64,000 bases of DNA from Cystobasidium ongulense (lineage: Eukaryota; Basidiomycota; Cystobasidiomycetes; Cystobasidiales; Cystobasidiaceae). Where the stretch lies: the NCBI GenBank assembly GCA_022835595.1, contig BQUP01000002.1:1054001-1118000 (forward strand), given 5' to 3'. Under the pieces are notes generated by a model. The model was not told where the DNA came from, searched no databases, and saw nothing but the letters and a program-made list of their open reading frames with translations. Shown in pieces: positions 22,342-34,700 of this stretch. Numbering within the stretch: position 1 is the first letter of the stretch; each line of letters begins with the position of its first letter. The translations under genes were made by a program, and so were the position numbers.

Positions 22342-25300
22342 ATGGTGGGCGGCCATTACAACCTCAAAGGTGGGCAGCACTGGAGCCATTGACAGGATAT
22401 ACAACAGCACTGACGACCAGCTACGCCCTCACAGCCCTCATCAAGGGAATCGTAAGCCTCTACTGCGCTCATCAAGCTGCGATTCGAGACCCCGCTGACC
22501 TCCATCCACACGCGTCTTGCACAGCGCGCCTGCAAGACACTCGCCGACGAACGAGCAGTCATTGTCAAAGAGTCGGCCGCAATACGCACGTCCTTCAAAG
22601 AGGAAGACAGCTTTGCCCGCCATCACAATGTAGCCAAGCTGCTCTACATCTACATGCTCGGCTATCCCGCTCATTTCGGACAGATAGAGTGCCTCAAGCT
22701 CGTCGCAAGTCCGAGATTCGCAGACAAACGGCTGGGATACTTGGGCATCATGCTGCTGCTCGACGAAAATACCGAGGTCCTCATGCTGGTGACAAACTCT
22801 CTGAAGAGGTAGGCAAGTTCTACCGGCAGAGTCATGTCGCGTCGCTGACCCTCGTCATTATTACTCTGAACCCCTGCGAACAGCGACATGAACCACGCCA
22901 ACATGTACGTCGTTGGCCTAGCACTGTGTACGTTTGCGAACATTGCAAGTGAAGAGATGTCGCGCGACTTGGCGAATGAAATCGAAAAGCTACTCGGATC
23001 GAGCAATACATACATTCGCAAAAAGGTTCGTTTGAGTACCATGCACTAGTGGCATGCTTCTCATTGATCAATCCCTTCTGATCTTATCCACTCTACTGCG
23101 CATTTCCAAATTACAGGCCGCCCTCTGTGCAATGCGCGTCATTCGCAAAGTGCCAGAACTCATGGATCACTTCATCTCGAGGTCTACTTCTCTACTATCG
23201 GACAAGAACCATGGTGTCCTACACGATGGTATAACACTGGTGACAGATATGTGTGCCATTGACGAAGAGACCTTACAAGGCTTCCGCAAAGTAAGTGATC
23301 ATGCCTGCTGGCACAATTCAACTTACGTAGCTGATGAAAGTCACTATTGTCTCGCAGGCCGTGCCTTTACTAGTTCGTCATCTCAAGTCCCTCACGGCAA
23401 CAGGTTTCTCACCAGAACACGACGTATCAGGAATAACAGATCCTTTCCTACAAATCAAAATATTAAGATTGCTACGTTTATTAGGAAAAGGAGATGTTAA
23501 ATCAAGTGAAACAATGAATGATTTGTTAGCTCAAGTAGCTACTAATACGGATTCGAGTAAAAATGTTGGAAACAGTATCTTGTACGAAGCCGTTCTTACG
23601 ATTTTGGATATCGAAGCTGAACAAGGATTGAGAGTTATGGCTATCAATATTTTGGGCAAGTTCTTGAGCAATCGCGATAACAATATTCGGCAAGTCTCAG
23701 CAATCAACCCCTATCCCTATTGTAGTTAACTGACATGGAAACATTACTTTCAGATATGTTGCCCTCAATACGCTCAATAAAGTAGTTGGCATCGACACAA
23801 ATGCTGTACAACGGCATCGCTCTATCATACTCGATTGTCTTCGAGACGGCGATATTTCGATTCGAAGACGAGCACTCGAACTCTCATATGCCCTCATCAA
23901 CGATTCAAACGTCCGAGTCTTGACAAGGGAATTACTTGCTTTCCTCGAAGTTGCAGATAATGAATTCAAGCTTGGCTTGACTACGCAAATCTGCTTGGGC
24001 GCGGAACGCTTCGCTCCTAATAAACGGTGGCATATCGATACTGTGTTGAGAGTGTTGAAGTTGGTGAGTCGTCTTCATTACATTTGCAACCTGCTGCAGT
24101 AGACTGATATGAGAGCTACCATCCGACAGGCCGGCAACTTTGTCCGAGAAGAAGTCTTGTCCAACTTCATCCGTCTTGTCGCTCATACACCCGAATTACA
24201 AGCATATACTGTTCACAAGCTATACGCATCCCTGAGAGCAGATCTATCACAAGACGCGCTCACGCTAGCAGCTGTTTGGATGATGGGCGAATATGGCGAT
24301 GTTCTTCTTGGACCTCCTCCAGCGGGAATGGTGGACGAAGCCTCCGGAGCAGAAGAAGGTACACAAGCATCAGCAATGACTCAAGTTCAAGCAAGCGATG
24401 TGTTAGACTTGTTCGACAAAGTCGCTTCTAGTCCTTATTCAAATACAATGATAAGACAATATATCATCATCGCAGCGACGAAATTCTCTACAAGATTGGA
24501 TGAGGCTTCCTCAGTTGTCGATCCTGCTAGCTTGAGGCAGAGAATCCTAAGCACAATAGAGAAATATCAAACTTCGGTCGAATTGGAAATTCAACAGAGA
24601 GCTGTCGAATTGGGTGTCTTGCTTAGCTCTTTCGACTCGAGCATGCAACATGGTGTGCTTGAACGTATGCCTCCTCCAGATCTGAAAGCTACCGTCATGG
24701 GAACTGGTAAGTGAAGGCTAAGTAGCCAGGTGCAAGGGCAATAGCTGACTACGCCTTCTATGATCGTTAGTGTCGGAAAAGCGAGCTGTTGGAAGCACGA
24801 GAGCAGACAAGGATTCCTTGGTCGATCTCATGGGCGATGAGACTGCTACCTCGCCTCAGCTTGGAAGCACGAATTCGCAAGCGACAACCGATCTACTTGC
24901 GGATATTTTCGGCGGTGGTACCTCCGCAACGAGCAACAGCGTCGCGAACAACGCACCAAGAGGCGGAATCGAGGATATCATGGGTCTGTTTGGCAATAAT
25001 AGCTCAGGCGCAAGCTTGGCGCCTGCTTCACAACGTCCCACTTCTACATCATCACAACAGCATACATCATCTGCTATTCCAGTCGATCTTTTCTCTTCAC
25101 CCTCTTCATCTCCTGCTCCACAAGCTGCAGCCTCGCACCCAAGGACCATTACTGCATATACATCGCCTACTTCCGGCCTTGTACTAACATTCTCACCTAC
25201 GAAAGACGCCTCAAAACCTAATGTCGTGAACGTAACAGCCCGATTTTCCACAAGTTCAAATACTTCTGGGCCAATATCAGGAATCAACTTTCAAGCTGCT

Positions 25301-25498
25301 GTACCGAAAACTATGAAATTACAGATGCTGGCTATCTCTACCTCGGATATAAATCCCGGACAAGAAGCAACCCAATTAATGAGAATAATGTTACCGCCTG
25401 GTGCGCAGCTCAAATTGCGTCTGAGACTACTCTACTCGTATAAAGGGGAGTCGAAGCAAGAGCAAGCGGACTTTACATTTCCACAAGGTGCTTTTTAG
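22342..25498 (+). CDS. AP-1 complex subunit gamma (large adaptin)
   Basis: Nine exons: 22342..22369, 22435..22451, 22525..22808, 22884..23025, 23117..23290, 23358..23689, 23754..24063, 24130..24706, 24771..25498; 863 aa. The trunk begins [23 protein letters not shown] and includes [65 protein letters not shown] and [11 protein letters not shown], all hallmarks of gamma-adaptin. A Ser/Ala-rich hinge (about 665-760) leads to the C-terminal ear that binds accessory factors. It works in clathrin transport between trans-Golgi and endosomes. The sixth intron is GC-AG: ATTCG|GCAAGT..TTTCAG|ATATG; no GT donor keeps frame. The second exon is only 17 nt. Confidence 0.95.
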
Positions 25499-25612
25499 AT
25501 TGTAGAATATAGATCGATCAGGTTGAGCAAGGCGTGCTGGTCAGCGACGCAGCAGTTGTAATTACGTAAATTCACATACCACATTTGGCTTTTGATAAAG
25601 TGCTTGTCTGGT
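25499..25612. terminator. Convergent 3' flanks of AP-1 gamma and hydrolase
   Basis: Only 114 bp separate the convergent stop codons, so the two 3' UTRs probably overlap. Confidence 0.4.
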
Positions 25613-26578
25613 CTAGCTGCGCTTCGTACGCTTGGATTTTCTAGGTGAAGGCTTCGCGCTTGTTGGATCTTCTGACGGAGGCCTCTTGCTCTGCTTCGGT
25701 TGTTCATTCTCGCTTGCGCTGGCGGCGTGAGCGAACCCTGACCAAGATACAATACTGGAGTCATCGTCTGTCTTCACCTGCATAACTCCATCGCCTAGCT
25801 TGGAAGCATCTCCGTTGTTAAGAAGCCAATCGCGCGCAACGTGCCCCGCCTTTCTGCCAATCTCCTCCTCTAGATGGCTCTTGCTCCCCCTGGCAGCTAC
25901 TCCTGCCACAAGTTGTAGACCATGGTCTGCATTCTGGATTGTTACTACCGTACTTCTGGCGTCCATAGAATTTTGTAGCTCTCGTAGATCCTCGAGCGGA
26001 CACATTTCATCTTGGCTACCAGACTGGAATAAAAGTGAAACATCTGCGGGGAGATCTAATAGGACCTGCTTCCGCTCGGCGTCTTTCGTCCCCTTGCCCC
26101 CGCCTAGTAAGGGATACGATTGCAGAACCAGTTTCCGAGAGAACTTGGGGACTTCAAGACAATCTTTAGCGGCTATGGTAGCAGCTCGACACCCCATACT
26201 TCTTCCGGAGAGAGAAATCGTAGTGACCTTGCTACTCTCCGCTGCCCATTTGAACAGAGCGAGAAATGATTTGGTACGGGAGCCTAGATGCATGGCTCCA
26301 TCAAAGCCAAGGACGACCAGTGTTGTACCATTGTGACTGCCCGATGATTCGACCATGCCTTCGCAGAGCCTTGACGATCCAGGGCTGAGACATGTACCAC
26401 CCGCACCGTGGGTGTAAATGCATAAATGAATACCATGTTGCGGAAGTGGACTTGCTGTATCCCGCCATAAATGTGCTTTAACCGGCTTCTTCAGATCAGG
26501 CGGCTCAATCTGGAAGTCCAATGGATGATCTTCTCCTCGGCCCAGAGTAGATAAGAGGTCATCTAAAGGTGTCGCCAT
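25613..26578 (-). CDS. KANL3/Tex30-like alpha/beta-hydrolase
   Basis: Single exon, 321 aa; the open frame extends two codons further but the first ATG is at 26578. The core fold is visible: IYTHGAGGT oxyanion strand, nucleophile elbow GRSMGCRAA, VLQSYPLLG, the acid region SGSQDEMCPLEDL and His in NADHGLQL. This arrangement matches the KANL3/Tex30 hydrolase-like group, for which no substrate is established. The C-terminus (about residues 270-321) is a Lys/Ser/Pro-rich tail ending in KSKRTKRS, a possible nuclear localisation signal. Confidence 0.85.
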   Translation of the reverse strand: MATPLDDLLSTLGRGEDHPLDFQIEPPDLKKPVKAHLWRDTASPLPQHGIHLCIYTHGAGGTCLSPGSSRLCEGMVESSGSHNGTTLVVLGFDGAMHLGSRTKSFLALFKWAAESSKVTTISLSGRSMGCRAATIAAKDCLEVPKFSRKLVLQSYPLLGGGKGTKDAERKQVLLDLPADVSLLFQSGSQDEMCPLEDLRELQNSMDARSTVVTIQNADHGLQLVAGVAARGSKSHLEEEIGRKAGHVARDWLLNNGDASKLGDGVMQVKTDDDSSIVSWSGFAHAASASENEQPKQSKRPPSEDPTSAKPSPRKSKRTKRS

Positions 26579-26746
26579 TCCCAATGTGCTGAGAGTTCGG
26601 TCGGCACGGGAGCAAAGACAGCATGCACGTGCGCGTACTATAAAACCACTATGTCGAACTGTTCATACCGCTATTACCGTTACATTATGAAAACACTGTT
26701 ACTATTACACTACACCGATCCACTACAACTAATGTGAGCTGGTCGC

Positions 26747-29729
26747 CTATCGCCGCCGCTTGAGTGCTCCGCGAGGACTGTCATCTGGCTTCAAGTCTGC
26801 GACATCAATCGTTTAAAGCTTGATTCAGTCACAAGTCCTTTGTGACAGAAGGCTAATGAGCAATCACTCACGCGCAGCTGGACGTGCTTTCACCATACCG
26901 GCCATCATAAGCTTATTGTTCGCGCGTGCAGGTGAATCATCGCCCCTTTGCAAGAAAATGTTTTCCTCTAAGCTTTCAAGCAGTCGTTCCGGCTGAACCC
27001 GTTCCTCGAGTTTCTTCACTTTGGCCTTTTGTGCTTTCCTGATATGTTCTTCGAAAACGTCTGAAGCTTCCTCCTCAAATTTGGGGTGCTGCCGCGGCGC
27101 CGCAGGTCTTAGCGGGACCAGCTTAGGCTTGGGTTGCTTGCCACCTGGTTGTAAGAACAAGTTTTTTGCCGCTTTCAAAGCTCTCCCCGGGGTCGAGTCT
27201 TTGCCGTGAGCTAAGAAGACGTTTTTCGCTTTCTGCTCCTGTTTTTGAGCCTTGAGAGGCTGCAGGGGCTCCATGCCGGGCGCCGCAGGTATGACTGGGA
27301 TTAGCTTAGGCTGAGGCTTAGGCTTAGGCTGCTCGCCGCCTTGTGGCAAGAAAAGATTCTTTGCCGCCTTCAATGCTTTGACCGGAGCTATGTCTTTGAC
27401 ATGTGGTATGAAGCTGTTTTCTGCACCCGTCTCCTGGTTTTGTGCTTTGAGCGGCTGCAAGGGTTTGATGGGAGCATTCTTGGCTTTTGCACGCGGACCG
27501 TTGCCAGGACCAATGGGCATGAGCATCTTTCGCTTGTGTTCTATCAAAAGTTGTTTGCGTAGATCTGCTAGTTCTTGCTGCTTGAATGCAAGAAGTTTCA
27601 GCAGACTTTCTTCGCCAACTGAGCTGGCTTGCGCTTCATCTTCCTGTTCATCTTCGGTCTCCGCTGGGTGTCTGAATGACTTTTGATCGCCTTCTTTGGA
27701 CACGCTATCTGCGTATTCATCGTCCTTTGGGGCATTGACTGCCTGCCCGGGGCGCGACCTCTCTTGGGCATATGGCTCGTTTACCTTCTGAATTGCTTTG
27801 TCGCTGGGAGGTTTCGGCAGATTGTCATTGTGTAATATGCCCTCGGCTTGCGCTAGTATATTGTCGATGAGTGCTATTTTTGCTTGCGTGTCTGTATCAT
27901 CCATCACGACCGGTGCCCCCACTTTTGCCTTGCCCGGCATAGGTGCCTGAAGGCGGCCATCCCCGACTCCCGCCATCGGGCCTCCATGTTGCTTCTTGGG
28001 TACACCGCCATTGGCATCGGCACGCGGTGGAGCTTGCAGACGACTATCTACAGAGTCAGAGCCGTCTTTGGCGGCTTTCTGTGCTGCCATTTGTCCTGGG
28101 CGAATGAAGACGTTCTGTTCTGCATGCTTCGCTGCTCGTTTGATATCTGCATTGGCTTTTAGTTGGAATGGGTCGTGGTTTCCGACCTTGTTTTCAGGCT
28201 TTGCACGTATAGGTATGGGCTGCGCAACAGGCTTCTGCTTGTTATCTGGAGGACGAGATACGGTGTCAAGCAAGAACCATAGTGCATCCATGACATCTTT
28301 CCGAATAGTCCTAGGTGTTGATGTGAATGCACTCCTCATTAGTCGACCCCAGAAGACCGAAGGGGTGTCGTGTATAGTGACTATTTCCTCCTGTTCCTCT
28401 TCTGGTTCAACGTGGTTTTTAATATAATTTTGCAGACCGAGTGCTTCTATCTCTTCCTCGGTATAGTCCATCCCAGGTAATATGAAAGGCGCAGGCTTAT
28501 TCGGCCGGACGAGCTTTTTTGGAGGTACAGGAGGCAATTTCAACCTGAAACGATCCGCGTTGGATATCTTCTTCTTCTGCTCTTGCGGCACCATGGCATG
28601 GAATCTCACACCCAGCTTGACTATCCCGGTCTCTATGCTTTGAAACCATCCTAAGATGGCATCGTCGCTGTCAGTTAAGGGCAGATTGGACAGCTGACTG
28701 GTCGTATAAGCTGTCAACCAGTGCGGCGGCTCAGGCATATCTTCCAATTCAAATTTAGGGAAGCTATTTCTTTTGGCAACTAATTGAGGACGAGGGCGCT
28801 GCCCAGGATTCTCGTCGGCTTGTCCAAACTGCCCAGGTATCTTGGGAGGTTGATCTCGATTATCGACAAGTGGCTCGAGACGAGCCTGTAACGGCGGCAA
28901 TTGTCCACGCTGGGCTTTGAATATATTTTGAGGGGGTATCTGCTTGGCTCCAGGTCCTATACCAGGATATCCTTGTGCGGCAGGCAATGGGTCGAACCGA
29001 TGCGGCGGATGTTTTGCCACTGCTTGGTCTGCAGCGTAATTGCTCTTTGGCCTCCTGGCGGCCATGGGGCCTGTACGAGCAATCTTTTCCTTTATAAGTT
29101 GCTTTGCGAAGGTCAATTGCGGTGCGCGACGTGCTTTGTGCCGCGGAGCTTGTACAGGCTGAGTGAGGATTATTGAGCAGGAGAGAAAGTCGGGCTCTTC
29201 GAGAGACGCGTTCATTCCGCCATGCTTCCACCTGAAAAGACGACAAACAGGCAACAGTTCAGTCCAAGCGAATAGGATTGTTCGTGCTCATGTTCTCGAC
29301 TGACCGACAACCTGTACACTGCCCTCTGGACGTGCATTGCTGCATAAACACGTCTGGCACCGATGTGCAATCGAGTCCTTCTCCATCACTAACACACCCT
29401 CCGCAGGTCTTCGGATCTGTGAGGTCCACGCACTGTATGTATGTAGTAGCAGATTGTCCAATTAGCATACTCGAGCTTCTTTGACAAAGTCGGGAAGGAA
29501 AGAAATTCGCCACGCTCACGTGTAGGTCGTTGCTTCCTTGCGAGACTGGACACAGCTCTTCGCTCGGTCCACAATGCGGCAGCCCGGCGGTAAAGGTCCG
29601 CGACACGAATGCCGGCATTGCATCTAGGATGTCGGCTTGAACGCTGGTGGTGAAAGCTGGATAGAGCACGCCTGCGAAAGCCAGCAGGATGCTGCAGCCA
29701 GCGCAGCTCTTCCCACCGCGCCGTCGCAT
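26747..29729 (-). CDS. Secreted Cys-rich (CPL1/PriA-like) protein with a very long disordered repeat-bearing tail
   Basis: Four exons: 29520..29729, 29305..29432, 26872..29231, 26747..26796; 915 aa. An N-terminal signal peptide (SILLAFAGVLYPAF) precedes a Cys-rich region: CGPSEELCPVSQGSNDLHC, CVDLTDPKTCGGC, GLDCTSVPDV, CTSRGQCTGC. This resembles the CPL1/PriA-type domain of basidiomycete cell-surface proteins. The remaining 800 residues are Pro/Lys/Gln/Ala-rich and probably disordered, with a tandem repeat of about 65 residues near 700-830 and seven copies of an N-[LVIS]-F-[LIK] motif. The donor before the long exon is GTCAGT, also used in other genes here. The gene model joining the two halves is inferred; they could instead be separate genes. 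Confidence 0.68.
26974..27560 (-). repeat. Tandem coding repeat in the secreted protein tail
   Basis: Two in-phase copies of about 195 bp encode PLQPLKAQ..N-F..ALKAAKNLFL..GG..QPKPK..PAAP blocks (protein residues about 702-766 and 767-825). N-F motifs in each copy are 20 residues apart. Copies differ at several positions and in the number of QPKPK units, so the duplication is not fresh. Confidence 0.65.
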
Positions 29730-30589
29730 GGCTCAAGTGCAAAAGCGCAGTGCAGCGGAAAGTCTGCCCCGACGAAAGCCTTCTGCTGGGTTGAGGGTGT
29801 AGAGAGAAAGAACGAACGTGGGTAGCCAGCAGGCCGGGAGATGAAATACTTGAAAGAGCAAGGCTTCCATCCTGCGGGTCTGCGTTCGTGCCGATGCGAT
29901 CGAAAAAGATACTGCAGGTGAAGCGCGCTTTATGGAGAGTACCATTCCTCTGTCCAATGTATATCAATTCGCTCGAGCATCATCACCGCAACCCATGCTG
30001 TGCTGCTACCGGCCATCAAGTGAATAGAATACAAGCCAAATCACAGCATGCTGGATTGGACGCGACTTGCAACGCCTGCAAAATAGAACCCTGCAGTATG
30101 CAGCTTGTCAAAGTGCGTGCGATAGTACATCGCAGGCTTCTTATAGTCCATCAAGAAGTGGTGTGCATTCTCGGCAAAGGGTACATAGTATCTATGGCTA
30201 CAGAAAGTATAGGCAAATTGCAGGCCCTTGTATACCAATACCAACATAGTGCGTGCGAGTTCGTGATATCCCATGAATAGATTTTGTGTTGTGGTGATGA
30301 CAATGTCAGGTCGTGAGGTACTGCATGACTACGCATCAAGCTGCATCTAGTGAAGGAAACGAAGGTGTCAGCAACAACGCTCTTGGGAATGAAGATGTTT
30401 GGAGTGTGAATATGTGGTGTTTGTCAGGTAAAGATGCAATAAGTGTTTATCCCCACGCTGGCCATCTCCGAAGAGTGTCCTTTCGGTACAGGTCTGTAAA
30501 ATTTATTTCATCTTTCGAAGAGAGTGGGAGGAAGTAGAGGACGAGGGCGTGATAGGAGGATAGAGTAGAAGACTGAGCCGCTTACCAAA
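29730..30589. other. Long intergenic region, nothing recognised
   Basis: This 860-bp stretch lies upstream of the secreted-protein gene and downstream of calcipressin, both on the minus strand. Frames of 60-190 codons occur on both strands but lack an ATG-plus-splice model or sensible composition. It probably holds the secreted-protein promoter. Confidence 0.45.
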
Positions 30590-31548
30590 TCAGAAACTTG
30601 AAGAGTTCTCCGAGATAGGAGGGCGTGGCGTCCGGTCTATGCGCACTGATGTTTGCGGGAAAGAGGAGTCTTGCATCGACTCCACTGTAGCTTTGACTTG
30701 AGAGATAGGCCCAGGAGCCGGCGTCCGTGCCAGTGATCCGCTCCGTTGGAGTGCGAACGCGTCTGCTATAGAGAGACCGCGTGTGCTGGATGACTGCCCA
30801 TCACCAGCGACCTCCATATTGGAGACCATGACGCTGGGAAGATCACCAGAATCTGTTCGGCGATGGGGGATGATGATGGTGTCTCTGGGAGAAGTGGGGT
30901 AATTGTCGTTGTTGACGGGCGAGGCGCGCCCGCTGCTGTGGGTGTCGTCGTCCTGGACGCCCGAGCCAGCAGCTACGCTGAGGCTCTCCAAGGCTCTGAC
31001 GAGGTCATTCGCCAAAGTGTCGAGATTAGGTGGATCTTCGCGTATTTGTTCCCAACCAACAGGTGGTGAGCCTGGAGGAGAGATCAAGAAGTTCTTGTCC
31101 GTTGGCGGGACATCCAGCCTGTCGCGCAGACGGCGATTGCGAACAATATCTATAGGAGTTGGGTTGCCCCGGTATACTCGCAAGAGCGATCTGCGAGAGA
31201 GGTAGGTGCATGTCAGCTTGTTGTCTTCGGAGAGTCATGCTGCTGGTCAAAGGATCGGTGCAGGACTCACTTGGATACGTCGCCATCCGAGCCGCCAAAG
31301 CCTTCGACGAGGGTGAAGTCCATGGCCTGTTTTGCATCTTCAGCAGCCTGTTCGTTGCTGAAGACCACGACTACGCGGTCGAAGGCGGTCAGTGGGACCC
31401 ATGCCTCGATGTGGCCGGACCTCTCGAAAAACTCTCGCAGCGGAGGCGAGACAGAGGGATGGAGCAGCGCAGGCGGGACTCGAGTGACGATGAGGGTGTT
31501 TGTTGTGCCCTCCATGGAGCTGCACCTCACTTCAGGTGCTGCTACCAT
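30590..31548 (-). CDS. Calcipressin (RCAN-type calcineurin regulator)
   Basis: Two exons, 31271..31548 and 30590..31190; 292 aa. An N-terminal RRM-like domain (NTLIVTRVPPALL, FERSGHIEAWVPLTAFDRVVVVFSN) is followed by LLRVYRGNP and the highly conserved calcineurin-inhibiting motif FLISPPGSPPVGW. The C-terminal part is Ser-rich with scattered charged clusters. It modulates calcineurin, which in fungi controls stress and high-temperature growth. A second in-frame Met (residue 12) could be the start. Head-to-head with the Ile-tRNA synthetase gene. Confidence 0.92.
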
Positions 31549-31785
31549 CTAGTGAGGATTTGAAAGAAAGAGAGTCTCCCCCCGAAAACGGGTTGAGCAG
31601 AGCAAAGCCTTGAAATATTCCATAAGCTGCGCTTTTATGCTTTTGAGCAGCTCGGCTCTGAAGTGATCAAGAAGTGTACAGAGTCAGGATAACAACACTG
31701 GCATCCTTCCAGAACTACATCTGCTGCGTCCCCAAGGTCTGACCTGACATCGTCCGGGCCGTAGGTGCTCGGTTCAGTCCACCAC
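31549..31785. promoter_or_regulatory. Shared promoter, calcipressin / mitochondrial IleRS
   Basis: 237 bp lie between diverging start codons, and no other feature was found. Confidence 0.4.
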
Positions 31786-34700
31786 ATGTGGCCACGGTGC
31801 TCTACAAGTGCTCTGCCGGCGGTCAGGGCAGCTGCAAACGATGCATGCGCTCTATGTGCTTCAACACTCCTGAGACGTCAACTCCATTCATCCCGACGCT
31901 TGACAGCTTCACTTCCTGTTTCGACAGCAAACGATAAAGCATACGCGAAGACCCTCCTGCTACCCAAAACCGACTTTCCCCTCCGCGCTGATGCTGTAAA
32001 TAGAGAGAAGCTGTTTCGCAAAAAGACAACCGAGAGTTTGTACAAGTGGCAGGTGCGTTTCCTGCAAATGCGAAGTCGCGTCATGGTATTCGCATGGCTG
32101 AATTGCCACTCTATCCAGTGGGACCAAAAGGAAAGGCCGCTGTTTGTGCTTCACGATGGACCACCTTATGCGAATGGAAGTGTTCATACAGGTACGATCT
32201 ATGACTTGTTCATGAAAATATCAAGCTAATCCTTCCCGCGCCCAGGTCATGCATTGAACAAGATTCTGAAAGATGTAATCAATCGCTACAAGTTATTACA
32301 AGGGTACCGAATACAGTAAGTGCGCTGGCTCATATAATTACTCGCATCTCTAATGATAGACACAACAGCTACATGCCCGGCTTCGATTGTCACGGCCTAC
32401 CTATCGAGCACAAAGCTCTCAAGCAACTTGAAGCCGACCATAGAACAATGGACCCAATAGAAGTCCGTAAAATCGCCCGTAAAACAGCAGAAAAGGCTAT
32501 CAAGGTCCAAATGAAGGAGTTCAAGCAATTTGGGATAATGACGGATTGGGAAAATGTGTACCGAACCTATGGTAGGCGCGTTTTGTGTACTGACACCTCT
32601 AGACAATGGCTGATTAGCTTTACAGACCGTAGTTACGAAATAAGGCAACTCCGTGTATTCCAGATCATGCTGAAGAAGGGTAAATACGTTTTCGCCATTG
32701 AGACACGTACACAACCAGCTGACGATCAGTACGCTAGGCCTAATCTATCGACAAGAAAAGCCCGTTCTCTGGTCACCTTCGTCCCGAACTGCATTAGCAG
32801 AAGCCGAGATTGAGTACAATGAGGCTCATCTTTCCGAGACTGCTTATGTCCGCTTTCCTCTTCATACCAAAGGCTCCAAGCTGGCAGAAGTAGTCGCATC
32901 AAACCCTTCTCTTTCGGGAAAGTCTTTGAACTTGGTTATTTGGACAACTACACCTTGGACCTTACCAGCCAATATGGTAAATCAATTCTTCTTACCTGTC
33001 ATAACGGGCCGCTGACATCATCCATTAGTTTGTTGCTTATGGCAAAGATATCGAATACTGCATAGCTCGCGTTGGGGATGAGTACCTAATCGTGGCCAAA
33101 GATCGCTTAGCAGCCCTAAGCCAGCTTGTATATGCGGACTTACGTATAGAGGCGGTTTTCACAGGTAAGCGAACGAGAATACTTCAGACCGAGGACAAGC
33201 TCACGATGCCCCATTTCAAACAGGTGACGCCTTACAAGGTTCTCGATACTCACCACCCTACTTAACGTCTGCAGCCCAAGAAAGCGGTCTGCCTATCGTA
33301 GAAGCCGATTATGTAACAGCCGATTCTGGCACTGGACTGGTGCATAGTGCACCAGCGCACGGCATGGATGACTATGCTACTTGGAAAAGCCAGGAAGCTG
33401 CGACTGGCTCATCGACTGTTCCTATGGCTAGCTATGTGGATGCCGACGGGCAGTACTCGAGCTCGCTAGCAAACGAGATAGTCTCTCCATCCGTGGATCA
33501 CCTCGTTGGTCTATCGATCCTTTCGGCAGCACCGTCCGCCATCTTGAATGATCTCACATCGCGCAACTTACTGCTTGCTAGCGTCAAGATCAGACATAAG
33601 TACCCTTATGACTGGAGAACAAAGCAGCCGGTCATAGTCAGGAGCACGCCACAATGGTTCGCAAATGTCGAAAATATCAAGGGAGAGGCAGTCAAAGCGT
33701 TAGAATCGGTGAATTTTGTTCCTGAGCAAGGTAAGCAATGTGCTTATATAATTTGCGAAAGACCGTCCAAGCTAACTTTCGGGGTCCAGGTCGAAATCGC
33801 TTACAAACTTTCACACAAAGCCGCTCTGAGTGGTGCATATCAAGGCAACGCTCATGGGGCGTCCCGATACCCATGCTCTTCGATCAGCAATCTGGAGAAC
33901 CGCTTCTGGACGATGCTATTCTAGATCATATCATCAGCGTTCTTGCCGAGAAGGGTATTGACCACTGGTGGCGCGGCCCAGTCGAGGATTTCCTGCCAAA
34001 CTCGCTCCATTTGGGCTCCGAAGCATATGTCAAGGGCATGGACACGATGGATGTTTGGTTCGATAGCGGCGTTTCGTGGACCGGCATTGAAGAACAGCTT
34101 AAGCCGGAAGGACACCATACTCGGACACCCCTGACAGAAGTATATCTCGAAGGGTCCGATCAGCACAGAGGGTGGTTCCAGTCATCTCTACTGACATCCA
34201 TAGCTGTCAAAGGCCGGGCGCCTTTCGCCAATGTGGTCACGCATGGCTTCGTGCTGGACAAAAATGGTGTCAAAATGAGCAAGTCAATCGGCAATGTGAT
34301 CAGTCCATTGACAGTCATGAATGGAGGAGAAGTAGGTGATTTCCGCGAAGAAAACTCCAATTGCTCGCTAACGGTCCGTATGGGTCTATAGGATAAGGCA
34401 AAGCTTCCAGCCTATGGTGCGGATGTATTGCGCTTTTGGGCAGCATCATCCGGCTACACTAGAGATGTCACATGCTCGATGGAAACCATCTCAACTTCGG
34501 CCGAGACTCTGCGAAAAATCAGAAATACACTTCGCTTCATCCTAGGTAATCTAGCTGGCGACAATCCCAAGCAAGAGGAGATTCCAGCTGGGTTGAGTTT
34601 CGTACGTGCATTTACCAGCGTCTAGCTGTCGGCGTGATGTTGACAAGTCTGATTTAGGTGGACCACTATGTGCTGCATGAGCTGTCGAAACTAAGGAGCG

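Noticed and set aside
29389-29967. 192-codon minus-strand frame
   Set aside because: It runs across exons and intron of the secreted Cys-rich gene in another frame and lacks a plausible start.
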